64,000 bases of DNA from Ottelia alismoides (taxonomy: Eukaryota > Streptophyta > Magnoliopsida > Alismatales > Hydrocharitaceae). The DNA lies in contig JAZKJV010000684.1 of assembly GCA_037367405.1 (NCBI GenBank), positions 1,054,001-1,118,000 on the forward strand. Direction: 5' to 3'. Within the stretch, counting starts at the first letter, position 1. Each line of letters begins with the position of its first letter. Below the pieces are notes generated by a model. The model had not been told where the DNA came from and searched no databases. It saw only the letters and a list, made by a program, of their open reading frames with translations. The position numbers and the translations under genes were made by a program. Shown in pieces: positions 24,982 through 37,400 of this stretch.

Positions 24982-26680
24982 AACCATGCTCGTTCTCGAG
25001 CATCTAAAGAATGAAGGAGTCGGATTAATTCCTGACAGTGCGCGTGAAAAATTCAAGGCTTGATCTTTCAAAGACTCTTGACTTAAGAGATCCTAAAATT
25101 CTGGGTTTATCCAAGCCTTAGTCATAAGGAATCCAACTTCGCTGATTATCAGACTCTCTTTTTGTACATATAATAAAAGGATATGACATTTAGCGTACTG
25201 CATTTCATGAGAGCCGAGTCGATGCATCACTCAAAGTTCCAGTCCCAAAGACTCGCCTCTAGACCTAATCCTCAATACTAGGGAATAAGTCTATTCTTGC
25301 TTCAGTCATCCGTCTCATTAGTTTGTCAGACTTGAAATGTTGATGGATGGCCAGATGATGGAGGTAATGGGATTGTGTCTATTTTTCTCACCCTCATATT
25401 GGAACAAGGGGCTTCTCGAGTGCCTTTTTACTCAACACATAAATTTTTAGATTATTGACCAATGTGTCCGTCAAGAGAGTTGGAGTCGTCTGCACTTGTT
25501 TTTCTGGGAATACACCGGGGTGTGTCTCTTTTGAGTATCTAAGATATGTTCGACGCCCGGACTTGTAGCATTTACGATGCAGAGCCCTTTTTTGGTGTCA
25601 GCCTGACTCTTGGTCCTAATTAGCGCTTGGTCCAAATGGACACTTTGAAAATGTCTGGGAGCGCTCGCCATTGGTGGAAGCTCATTTATAAATTGACTTG
25701 GATGATAGAGCTTTTTCTTTGATATTTCATTGCTTTTGTTGGCTAGCTCCATTGATTTTACCAAAAGATGGCGCACACTGATCAACAATATTCATTAAGT
25801 TTCATCACACCCTGGCACTTTTAGGTAAATATCAAAGAGATAGCATATGAATCTTGTTCACATACTGGATAGGGTTTTGTTGACACTCAGGTTTTTTGAA
25901 GCCTTCATTAACTTTATCCCATCCTCGAATATCATTAGATCGGATCTAAACTCAATTCTCTGGTCCTAGTTCCTCAAGTGATATCTCAACTCAGCTCATC
26001 AATCATGCAGTTGTGGAAGTGACTGTGTTGATCTTATTTTTCTTGGAGGTAGAGATGAAGAGTGCAATATAGCACTCAAATCTTTCAATCCAGGGGAGTG
26101 TGGATATTTAAGTCTTACAAACTCTAATGGCTAAGGTATGTTAACTCAGACTCTCAAGATCACAGAAATCTAGTGTCCTCAAAATCCTCAAGCCTTACGT
26201 GAGTGTGAATGTGTCAGGAATACACCAACTCCTTGGTTAGTGGTTTTTGTGTGATTTTTGACTTTTGCAGATTTTTATGGATTTTTTTATTATTTTTTCG
26301 GAGAGACAATGACTGGCCTAGGCTCAAATGAATAAAAGTATCTACTCTCAACCAGTATGGGTGTAAGAGCCAATAAACGGATCTGTGATCCTTAAGGACG
26401 GTGTCTTTCGCAGTGTCCTCTAAACCACCCACTATACTAAGGGAGACCGAAGTTCCCTCACTGAGAGTGTCTACTAAGCCTAGTAGTCAGAGTCTAGTTC
26501 AAAGAAAAGTTTTAATTTTTCAATTTTTTTTGAAAAGGAACAATTACAAAAATTAAACCCTCGATAAACAAATTTTTACAAAGCTCAGTTCACTGGTTTA
26601 CCAAAACCCAGCCCGAAAATAAATTTTAAAAAGTTTTAAAAACATGAACTAAGGCTAAAGTAAATATACAATAATATACG

Positions 26681-26821
26681 GTATACCCCCCCTATACTTA
26701 AATTTTGCTATGTCCTCATAGCACAAGTGCCATGAAGCCAGGGCTCGATTCAAATATCGGGTGATATAGCGGAGTTGAGGAGGAGGGTCCCCCTATACTT
26801 AGGCTACAAATAGCCTAAGTA
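26681..26821 (-). repeat. Hairpin and purine-tract modules of the short element
   Basis: Two modules on the minus strand. One is at 26793-26821 (TACTTAGGCT..AGCCTAAGTA) with a GGGG tail. The other is around 26681-26740, with GCTATGAGGACATAGC followed by TTTAAGTATAGGGGGGG. They match the plus-strand array at 16590-16946. Confidence 0.65.
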
Positions 26822-26888
26822 AGGTCTGAATTACGGGGGCGGTTGTTTTATGATACAAGGGTGAGGGGGAGGGGGTTCGTGAAATATA

Positions 26889-26992
26889 TACACACACAGA
26901 GAGAGAGAGAGAGATAGAGAGAGTGAAATATACAGAGGGATGGTGGGAGTGAGTGTGTATATGCAAGTGTAGGTGTGTGTGTGGGGGGGGGG
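26889..26992. repeat. CA/GA/GT microsatellites with a 10-base G run
   Basis: An AC stretch and an AG stretch (26891-26933), then GT-rich sequence ending in ten Gs (26983-26992), all within the non-coding internal region. Confidence 0.85.
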
Positions 26993-27337
26993 TAGATCAT
27001 CAAGTGGTCTACTCTCTTTTTTTATACAACATGCAAAACTGAAAATAAATATGCAGATGCAAGTTTTTTTACAATATGCAATGCAATCTTACTGATAAAA
27101 ATCCTCAAATTTCTTCCAAATTCTTTTGCAGCCTTTTCAACGGAAGCTCCCGACTTCACGCCTCCATGAGGATCAAGTGTCCTCGATCATCATGGGCCCT
27201 GCCACAAAAGAGACAAGTTAGCTTACCGAGAAATTAAATCAACAAATATGATGCAAAAATTTATGCATGAACTGAGGTCCTAAAAAAATGAAATTACTCG
27301 ACAAAAAATCAAAATTCAATAATTAAGCAAAGTCGTA

Positions 27338-27355
27338 TCCCCAGCAATGGCGCCA
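27338..27355 (-). promoter_or_regulatory. Primer-binding site, tRNA-Asp type
   Basis: On the minus strand reads TGGCGCCATTGCTGGGGA, two bases after the LTR end TTCATCA. This closely resembles the Athila primer site (TGGCGCCGTTGCCGGGGA, matching the 3' end of tRNA-Asp). It defines the 5' end of the minus-strand internal region. Confidence 0.8.
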
Positions 27356-27357
27356 TT

Positions 27358-27900
27358 TGATGAACGCAAAATTCGCCTCTTTAATAATGTGATATTAGTC
27401 GTTGTACAGGAGGCGAATTCGGTTCAGCAAAAATCAGCAAAAACCACGATCTTTGAATGTCGTGGAATATTTATACTTGGCAAGTCTACCAAGGTCGAAC
27501 ACAGGGACACGTTGGCTAATATGTTTATCGAATTTCGATTCATTAAGCACAATGTGAATTATTTTCAATTTCAGGTCCACAAGATGAAATATGTTATTTA
27601 CAAAGCAAAGCTATGATGCATGCAATTTTTTGTATTTAATTTTTATGCAAGTTCTTATGATGCATGAGCAAATATGCAAGAGAGTATGTATGCTGAATAA
27701 AGACTACAATTATACCCTAAAATGTGAGCAACACAATATAAAATGAAATCAGAGTCAATTTGAACACATCAATAAAAATCGGTCATCGGATCAAAGCAAG
27801 ACAAGGAGAGCAGGGCCCATTTTGCACATAAAAATTCACTTTAATTAAAACAGGAGCAAATGAGACAATTAAGCATGCTAAGATGAAAACGATCTGCAAC
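27358..27900 (-). mobile_element. 3' part of an Athila-like LTR, minus strand
   Basis: The last ~540 bases of an LTR, ending (minus strand) at 27358 in GCGTTCATCA, followed by the primer site. It is an inverted copy of 29580-30112: both contain the same CCACGACATTCAAAGATCGTG stretch (arms CCACGA and TCGTGG) and the same order of AT-rich segments. The 5' part is missing; a plus-strand LTR piece begins at the joint. Confidence 0.75.
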
Positions 27901-30112
27901 ATGCCACGTTGCCCCTCACCTCAACCACCCGATCCCACGACCATCCAACGCTTCTCCTAGCGCCACATCCCCCTTCAAACCCTCGCCGTTGGATCTCACC
28001 AGTTCTCCATCTGGGTCGCTCCTTTGCACTCGACCCTCAGCCATCCGATCAGATCTAATGATCTGATCGCGTCCCTCCATACGTGCCCTACTCCCAGCCG
28101 TTGGATCGTTAGATCCAACGGCTCGATCATCATCGTCTACCTCCCGTGCACTTCACCCCCTGCCGTTACGCGTCTCCAACACAACACCCCTTCCATTTTT
28201 AGACGTCGCTCCAGCCATCGCCTTCCTCTCCTAACGCCTCCCCTCCATTGCCCTTACTCCCACCATCCTCGCGTAACTTCCGCACCCCCTCTCCATTACG
28301 CCCATCCATCAAAACCTCCACTCTAAAACGCCTTCTCCTCGTGTAACGCCCGACCCTCTCCATCTATATAAGCCCACTTCCGGCCGCTTCCAACCTTCGT
28401 CCACCTTTTTTGGCTTAAACCCTAGCTTCCTCCGCCCCTCCGGTGACAACGGAGGGGCGGAACGTCGAGACGATTATGGCTTTTTGCTGATGTCGACCCA
28501 CGGCGGTGCTCCGTCGTGTCCTGGTGACCTCCGGTCACCAAATGAGCCCCGAGGCCTGGCTGACCTCGCCGGGCGACGACCCGAGGTTCTCTTGAGCCTC
28601 AGCTCAAGCTATCCCCGCCGCCATTCACCTTGCTTCGACAAGGCAATTTTCCCTCTACTTCTCCTAATTTTCCCTTCATACCTATCGTCGTTCACCTTAC
28701 TTCGACTACTCCAACACCTTCACCAGATCACTCCGACCACTTCCGACCCATTCCCCCTTCTCCAGAACCACCCCCGCTCCACCCCATCTCCTTCTCCACT
28801 TCGCCGGAGATGGAGCCCAGGGCCACCGCTCCCGTCACCTTCCTGGCCCCCACTCACCTCACAACACTCACACACACGATGCACTCACTTCGGCTATACT
28901 AATCACTGCAGGGATTTTTGAATCGCCAGAGTTCGCATCGGAGCACCTTCGAGTTTCTACTCTCCGGTGTTGCTTCACCGTCCGACACCTCCGATCATGC
29001 TTGGAGCATCGCCGCACCACCTTCGACTTCACGGGGTCCCCAGCTATCTTCTCCGACCATCAGCGGACCTCGCGGGGCACGACGGAGCAAAGTGCAGGTC
29101 GCTGGAGCCCCGCCTTCTCCGGGGACCTGCGGAGGAGACGAGGGGTACAGTTGCCGTCCGATCGTTTCATCGGACGGCTGCGATGATGACGCGTGGCCCG
29201 AACGAACCTCTAACCGAAGCTACAGGCTCGGGTCCTACCGAGCCTCGACCCGAGCCCCCCAGTGCAGCCACGTGTGCCCGAACCTGCAGGCTGACCCGAG
29301 CCTAGCCCTCACGTACCTTGCACGTGAGGTGTTGGGTAATTTGCATGCCAGACCCTGGAAGAATTGCTAATTGCATTTTTGTCCCCAGGCACGTGCCTCC
29401 CGTACGTGCCTGGGTAATTTACAGGGGAGCCCTCTAGATTTTTGGAAATTGCATAAATGCCCCTACACGCAAATGGTGAAATTACGAATGGGCAAAATTT
29501 ATCCTTTATTTTTATTGCATTTTTATTACAATTATGCCCTTGCACTGTTTTTAGCATAACTTGAGCATCGTAGGTCCAAATTGCATGATTTTAGTGTCGT
29601 TTTGATCCTTATTTTGTCCTCTACATTTTAGCATACTTAATTTTCTCATTTGCCACTGTCTTAATTAAAGTGAATTTTTATGTGGAAATTGAGACCCTGC
29701 TCTCCTTGTTTTGCTTTGATTGGAAGACCACTTCATTTTATATTGTGCTGCTCATAATGTTTAGGGCATAATTGTAGTGTTTAATCTGTGCATTAATTTC
29801 TCTTGCATATTTGCTCATGCATCACCTTAACTTCATAAAAATAAATAAAAAATGCACGCATAATGGCATCGCTTTGTAAATAGCATAATTTGCATGAGGA
29901 CCTGAAATTGACATTAATTCACATTGTGCCTTCATGAATCAAAATTCAATAAACATATTAAGCAGCCATGTCCCTGTGTTCGACCTTGGTACACTTGCCA
30001 AGTATAAATATTCCACGACATTCAAAGATCGTGGTTTTTGCTGAACCGAATTCGCCTCCTATACTACAGCATTATTCCACATTAATATAGAGGCAAATTT
30101 GGCGTTTCATCA
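27901..30112 (+). mobile_element. Athila-like LTR lacking its 5' part, plus strand
   Basis: Begins at a worn CACGTG box (GCCACGTTGCC) and runs to a canonical end, GTTTCATCA, at 30112. Contains a perfect 12-bp palindrome AGCCGTTGGATC..GATCCAACGGCT (28096-28123), a TATA box (28365-28372), a GC-rich block with CACGTG copies near 29320-29410, and an AT-rich 3' end. It begins about where the minus-strand fragment at 24436-24967 stops, so the two together make one LTR. It abuts a copia LTR remnant at 30113. Confidence 0.75.
28365..28372 (+). promoter_or_regulatory. TATA box of LTR 27901-30112
   Basis: TATATAAG in the GC-rich block, in the same relative place as in the other LTRs of this group. Confidence 0.5.
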
Positions 30113-31926
30113 CGAAGTAAACGGAGATCCACGAGCAAACCATCAGGTAACATAACGACGACGCTACGGCAATGGAGAATCTCTCTAGGGCATCCTTGGT
30201 GGACAACCACATGAGAGAGATAGAGAGAAGGCATGTAGAGAGAAAGAGAGAGAGAGAGATAGACTTGTTGTCTAACTTGTAACCAAGAAGATCAAGGGGT
30301 GCCTCTCCTTTTATAATATTTTGGGATCCATGGATCTTAATCCATGGACAACACAAATCCAATGGCTCACATAGATTTGTATTTCTTTTAATGGCTAAGA
30401 TTTTGTTGGTAAAAACCAACAACAATTAATTTAGATTTAGATTAAATATATGTTGAAAAACTAATATGATTTAATCCCACATTAAATCAATTAAGCATGG
30501 ATATTATGAAATGAAGATTGCCTCCTTCCATATTATTGGATTTGGTGGCAATCTCATGCAATCTCATGAGACCTCATGAGATTACATTATTCCATGGAAA
30601 TCTCCAAGATTTACAACAACACTTGTTGTAAATTATTCTACAAAAATAATTCATAATTATTGTGTAAATATTGCAATCTTGCCATTGGAAAATTGTGAAT
30701 CACATTCACAATCCAAATAAAATGTGAATTACATTTTCAATTAATTGTCCAATGTGAATCCAATTCAAATCAACATTTAATAAACAAATGTAAATTACAA
30801 ATAGCTCTCTCTTATATATTATAAATCAAATTTATAATATATATGACTAATATGATATTGCTATCGACATTATTCATATCCATGATAATTAAATCACATT
30901 TAATCATCTTGGATCTCTGTTCTCATGTGCCGAAATAATACGAACCGCATTTACATTATTCACATCTTTGATAATTAAATCACATTTAATTATAAATTTT
31001 CTCAATGCTCGGATACACATATAAACAATGAAATTATCCAGAACTCTTTCAAGGATAATACACTTTCTCCGCAGATACTTGGAGATAAGGACATGACGAT
31101 TGTATTGTTCCACGTATAGTGACTTGGATATTGAGATCATATCTCAAATCCAGATCGCGAGCCTCCCATAGATGCTTGATTAAATCAAGATCGCAAATAT
31201 AATCTTCTTATTGCATCTTAATCACATTCAGATCAATGTCCAACATTTGGACTAAGGTCAGATTACTTCTCTACTGAGAGGAGTCACTAAAATCCAGACC
31301 TGTTTCATCACTCCCTAGGAATGAAAGCGTCATGGTTATACAATCGTTTATGATCACATCACCCTCAGGTATTCCCAATACCTGTACATCCTGCATACTG
31401 GAAGACTCAGAATAAACCCGAAGTATTAGATCAACTTTATACTGTCTACTTCAGGGTTTTTATATGTAAGTTTCTCATTCGATCATTGGGAGTTGGTATC
31501 GATCATATTCTTTCCAAAAGCATATATCATACCTAGGTCTTGATCATATACTTCCCGGTTCTTCCCGATATCTTATGAGTGAGCTCATGCCTTCCGGTTC
31601 AGTAAATGAATCTGTGTGATCCCTTTGAGAGATCGTATTACTCATATCCCTTATATGTGCACCAACGCGCCGGTGTATAGACCTTGGTTAGGTCATCAAC
31701 CTATTGGTCTGCCGAATGTACATACTCATACATATAGTAAGACATATGTCTCCGGTCAGAGGATGCGTGCCTGTATCGTGACAACATACAATATAGGACT
31801 TTAGTTATCTTGATCTCGTTAAGTCAACTCATTGACCTAACTAATATGACACCTCCGAATCTCTATTCCTATGTAGAGGACATGCATCAAAAGGTCAGTC
31901 AGATATCAGTCTAACTGAGAAAGGAT
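30113..31926 (-). mobile_element. Copia LTR remnant (B-like), left piece
   Basis: Closely similar to 43206 onward in element B's LTR. It lacks the ~385 bases that form the 3' end of the LTR (minus-strand sense), where it meets the Athila-like LTR at 30112. It has a TATA-like site (30308-30315, TATAAAAG on the minus strand). Element A interrupts it; the rest is at 42528-42808. Confidence 0.8.
31922..31926. repeat. Target site duplication AGGAT (left) of element A
   Basis: AGGAT directly before the LTR edge at 31927, repeated at 42523-42527 after the other edge. Confidence 0.93.
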
Positions 31927-34348
31927 TGAAGGATATTGTGAATCCTTAAGCGCATCACGGAAGCGTGTCGATCGCATCGTATGCAATCGGAGCAACTAGT
32001 CGTACTAGATGCTAGATGCAGCGGAAATTAAAATTTTTAACTTTAAAGATGAAACCACATGATCACGAGAATACTTCTCGGATCGTTTCATCAAACCACA
32101 AAGTATAAGGAATACCTCTTGAAGCATGGTTGTGACCGCGAGATCCCAAAGTAGAGATCCTCATATCTTAAGTCCGACCCACGGAGAATGCGCTTGCGGG
32201 CACGATGATGAGTCGCGTCCTTCCCGCAATCCTTTGACGAAGATCCAAGCGTCGAGGTGTAGAAAAAATGATCTCCTTCCTAATACACAAAGTGGACGGT
32301 CACTTGAATATTAGGGAGACCCCACGAGAATGAGAGAGAGAGAGAGTAGAGTTCTTCAACTCAAGAATGTTGTAACTTGGAAAGGCTACCCTAGCCCTCC
32401 TTTTATACTAGTTTAGGATCCAATGGATCTCAATCCATGGGACACATGGATCCAAGGGCTATGCTTGGTCCCTGCTAAATCAATGGCTATGATTGTTGTT
32501 GGTTAAAACCAACAACATTAATTTAAATTAAAAAATGTTGCAACATTATCAACATAATTTAATTTAACATTAACTAATTAAGAGATAATGTGATAAATAA
32601 AAATGGAGTCAACCAACCTCCCTAAAATTGGGGGGGCGTCACCCATGAACAATTCATGGGTGACACCACCTATGGAGGGTGGTTTATTTTGCTCCATTTT
32701 ATTTATCTTATTATTCCTTAATTAATCACAATAAATATTCACCAAATTAATTCCAAATTAATTTGTGAATGTTTCAATCTTGCCATTGAATATTATGTGA
32801 ATCGTATTCACAACCCAAACTAATTAGTAAATTGCATTTCCAATTAATTAATAAATGTGAATCCAATCCACATTATTAATTAACAAATGCTATTTACATA
32901 AATTCTCTCTCTTATATATGTATATTATAAATCACATTTATAACACACATATATCATGGATAGTGTTATCCACATTCTCTTAATCCTTGATAATTAAATC
33001 CCATTTAATTATCTTAGATAATTATTTTCACAATATGAATCATATTCGTATTTAAGCTTGATAATTTAATCTCATTTAATCATCATGTCCTTGCTTGGAT
33101 GTTTCATCAAAAGAATTATTCTTGAACCCTTTCAAGAATAATGTGCTTTCTCCGCAGATACTTGGAGATAAGGACAGGGCGATTGCATTATTCCATGTAT
33201 AGTGACTTGGATGTTGAGATATTATCTCAAATCCAGATCGAACGAACCTCCCACAGATGCTTGATTAAATCAAGACCGCAAATCCAATCTTCTCATTGAA
33301 TCTGAATCCCATTCAGACCAATGTCCAACACTTGGACTAAGATCGGATTGCTTCTCTACTGAAAGGAGTCACTAAAATCCAGACCTGTTTCATCACTCCC
33401 TCGGAATGGAAATGTCATGGATATACAATCGTTTATGATCACATCACCCTTCATGTATTCCCAATACCAGTACATCCTACATACTGGAAGACCCATGATG
33501 AACCCGAAGATCAAGATCATTTTTATACTGTCTTCTTCAGGGTTTAATCATTAAGTTTCTCAATCTTGGTCATTGGGATTTGGTATCGATCATATGCTTT
33601 CCCAAAGCATATATCATACCTTCAAATTCATGTCATGCTTCCAAAGCATGACGACCATGCATGGAATTTGATCGGTCCCAATACCTCATGAGTGAGCTCA
33701 TGTCTTCCGGTTCACAAGTGAACCTGTATGATCCCTTTGAGAGATCATATTGTTCATATACCCTTATATGCACACCAGCTCGCCGGTGTATAGACCTTGG
33801 TTAGGTCATCAACCTATTGGTCTGCCAAATGTACATACTTAGATATATAGCAATACATCTGTCTCCGGTCAGAGGATGCATGCCTATGCTGTGACAGCAT
33901 TCAACATAGGACTTAAGTTATCTCGATCTCGTCAGGTCAACCCATTATCCTAACTAATCTGACACCTCCGAATCACAATTCCCATGCAGAGGACCTGCAT
34001 CAAGAGGTCGGTCAGATATCAGCCTATGTGAGAAAGGATTACCATCTCCTACTCAGGCTGGAGATCTCCACTTGACAATCATTTGACGGTGCTTGATGAG
34101 TCCTCTATCTAACTCTTTAGATATTCATCCAAACACCAGCCTCTATGATTCATTTAATGAATCAACAGCTATATGATCATCAAGCTGGCCATGGTACATA
34201 ACCCTAATTGTACAGAGGGACCTTATAGTGCATTCATTCATATAATTTCATAAAGGGAGTGAAACATCAATAACTTTTATTGATAAACTTAAATATTACA
34301 ATAACATTTATTGTAATAATGGTTCGCCCAGGGCTCACAAGTCTAACA
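31927..34348 (-). mobile_element. 3' LTR of copia element A
   Basis: 2422 bp. Contains a minus-strand TATAAAAG (32400-32407), a run of short hairpins (32638-32664, 32989-33013, 33115-33142 and others), and a conserved CTTTCTCCGCAGATACTTGG block (about 33148) shared with all copia LTRs here. Confidence 0.95.
32400..32407 (-). promoter_or_regulatory. TATA box, element A 3' LTR
   Basis: TATAAAAG on the minus strand; the same site occurs in the 5' LTR at 40568-40575. Confidence 0.55.
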
Positions 34349-34364
34349 ATCTCCCACTAGCCCT
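34349..34364 (-). promoter_or_regulatory. Polypurine tract of element A
   Basis: On the minus strand reads AGGGCTAGTGGGAGAT, directly before the 3' LTR start TGTTAG. This is the usual copia tract wording. It primes plus-strand DNA synthesis. Confidence 0.88.
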
Positions 34365-34428
34365 CAGAACCATTCAGGTACAATCCGTAAACCCATACTC
34401 ATTACATCCTGGTCAAAAACCTTCTGTG

Positions 34429-37400
34429 TCAGAGGTTGGTAAGAGGATCAGCAATGTTGTCGGCAGAGGCCACCTTGGTGATGATGATATCCCCACGCTT
34501 TTGAATCTCCCGAATGATGTGGTATTTCCTTTCCACGTGCTTGCTCTTCTGATGGCACCTGGGTTCCTTTGCTTGGGCAATGGCTTCAGTGTTATCGCAG
34601 AGTAACGGGACGGGAGTATTAGAGGAAACTACGCCAAGCTCCAAGATGAACTTGCGTAACCACACCGCCTCCTTTGTAGCATCCGATGCGGCAATGTATT
34701 CGGCTTCTGTTGTTGAATTCGCCGTAGTGTCCTGCTTCTTGCTTCTCCAGCTCACAGCACCACCGTTCAACAGGAATACAAACCCTGATGTCGACTTTCG
34801 ATCATCAATATCTGACTGGAAGTCTAAATCTGTATATCCCAAGACTTGGAGATCACCATCCCCATAGACCAAGATGTAATCTTGCGTCCGTCTTAGATAT
34901 TTGAATATGTTCTTTACTGCATTCCAGTGTTTCTCTCCATAGCAGGATTGGTAACGACTTACCACTCCCACTGCATGGCAGATGTCTGGCCTAGTACACA
35001 TCATGGCATACATCAAGCTTCCTACGGCTGATGCATAAGGGCATCCAGCCATGGCCTTCTTTTCCTCAACACTTTGAGGAGCCATCCCTTTGGACAGATG
35101 GATACCATGTCCTAAGGGGAGGAATCCTTTCTTCGAACTATCCATGCGGAATCGTTCAAGAATCTTCTTGATGTATCCATGTTGTGATAATCCCAATATT
35201 CTATTTTCTTGGTTTCTGAACAACTTCAGGCCTACGATGTAAGAGGCTTCTCCAAGATCTTTCATCTCGAAGGTATGGGATAGCCAAATCTTCACACTGG
35301 TCATCATTCCTGTATCATTCCCAATGATAAGGATATCATCTACATAAAGCACGATGAACACAATGGCGCTCCCACTAAGCTTCTTGTACACACAAGGTTC
35401 ATCAGGGTTCTGCACAAAATCATAACTCTTTATGGTTTCGTCAAATCTGATGTTCCATCTATGAGAAGCTTGTTTGAGCCCATAGATGGATTTCTTCAGC
35501 TTGCATACTTTACCATCATCAGCTATGAAGCCCTGGGGCTGCTCCATATAGATATCCTCCTCGAGGTATCCATTGAGGAAAGCCGTCTTGACGTCCATCT
35601 GCCAGATGTCGTAGTCAAGAGATGCAGCTATAGCCAGCAGTGTCCTGATGGACTTAAGCATGGCCACAGGAGAGAATGTCTCATCGTAGTCGATGCCTTC
35701 TCTCTGTGTGTAGCCCTTGGCTACGAGCCGTGCCTTGAAAGTCTCTACTTTCCCATCAGGTCCCCTCTTTCTCTTGAAGATCCATTTACAGCCAATGGGT
35801 TTTACCCCTTTAGGTGGATCCTCTAGGGTCCATACACCATTCTTATGCATGGAGTCAATCTCTGACTTCATTGCTAGCATCCATCTATCCATGTCATGAT
35901 CCGCAAGTGCTTCATTATATGAAGAAGAATCATTGTCAGTCTCACCTGACACATGGAATCCATACCTTTCAGGTGGTGCAACCACCCTCGAACTCCTTCG
36001 AAGAGGTATGTGTGTTTCATCTTCATTTATCTCTTCAATTTCTGGTTCAGGAATCTCAGAATCCTCAGGGGATTCAATGAGCTCCTCTACTTCATTTTTG
36101 TCTTGACCTTTAAGGAAATCATCCTCCAGAAATTTCACATCCCTAGAGACAAAAACCTTTTGGGTTTCAGGGTCATAAAGCTGGTATCCAATGCCATCTT
36201 TAACATACCCAATGAAGTAGCACTCACGAGTGCGAGATTCTAGCTTACTTGCGTCCACGTTCTTTGCATGGACCAAGCATCCCCAAACCCTCAAGTGTTT
36301 AACACTAGGTTTGGTTCCATACCAGAGCTCATGAGGAGTCTTGGGTACAGATTTGCTAGGAATCTTGTTTAGGATATATATTGCAGTCTCTACTGCATAT
36401 CCCCAGAAACTAAGAGGCAAATGTGCTTTGCTCATCATTGAACGGACCATGTCCATGATGGTCCTGTTGCGTCTTTCAGCAACACCATTAAGTTGGGGAG
36501 TTCCAGGAGGAGTGAGATTGGAGACAATTCCATTCTCTTTAAGGTATTCCTTGAATTCATCTGAGAGGTACTCACCACCTCGGTCAGACCAAATTCGTTT
36601 GATCTTCCTATCAGTTTGGTTCTCAACCAAAGCCTTAAACTCTTTGAACTTTTCAAAGGTTTCAGATTTATGACGTAGTAGGAAGATAAACCCGTATCGT
36701 GAATGGTCATCAATAAACGTCAAATAATATCGATATCCATTTCTAGTCGCGATATTGAAGGGACCACATACATCAGTATGTATTAGGTCAAGAATACCTT
36801 CACATCTCGTAACCTTGTTACGAAAAGGTGTTCTAGTCATTTTACCTCGAATGCAGTGTTCGCAGGTAGGTAAAGATTGAACCTGTAGAAAATCTAAAGG
36901 TCCATCCTTTATCAATCTATTGATCCTATCAACAGATAAATGACCAAGCCTGTGATGCCAAATCATGTTTGAATGATTGCCATCCTCCCTGGATCTCTTG
37001 GGGTTTCCATTATTAGTGGTAGTAACATTCACGACACATTCATCAATGCACAATTCATAGAGTCCACCAGAAGTCAAAATACCATCCGCAATATATTTAT
37101 CATAACTGTTTATGATTAATTTATTACAGAAAATGAAGGAATATCCATTTCTAACTAACTTAGATACAGATATTAAATTCCTTCTGACTTCAGGTACATA
37201 AAGACACTCTTTAAGTACTAGGACTCGACCACTAGATAACGATAGTCTGCATGTCCCGATGGCGACTGCTGCAACACTTGCATCAGATCCCATCTGGATA
37301 ACCATCTCCCCATGCTCCAGATTCCTAGTTTCCTGAAACAAATGCAACGAATTGCATACATGAACAGAAGCACCAGAATCTACAACCCAACTTCCTTCTC

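Larger units (their letters stand above)
24968..27357 (-). mobile_element. Short non-coding internal region of a non-autonomous Athila-like element
   Basis: In minus-strand order it has a primer-binding site (27338-27355), a leader, GT/GA microsatellites (26892-26992), hairpin modules with purine tracts (26681-26821), AT-rich sequence and a polypurine tract (24970-24981) against the LTR start. It is only about 2.4 kb long, with no gag or pol. The longest minus-strand frame (25471-25788, 105 codons) has no known motif. Intact replication signals with no coding capacity fit a non-autonomous derivative of the LARD type, which would need proteins from a full element. Confidence 0.65.

Noticed and set aside
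28484..29370. Open frames of 145-150 codons in LTR 27901-30112
   Set aside because: Same reason: GC-rich LTR sequence, low-complexity Pro/Ser/Thr/Arg products, no motif.
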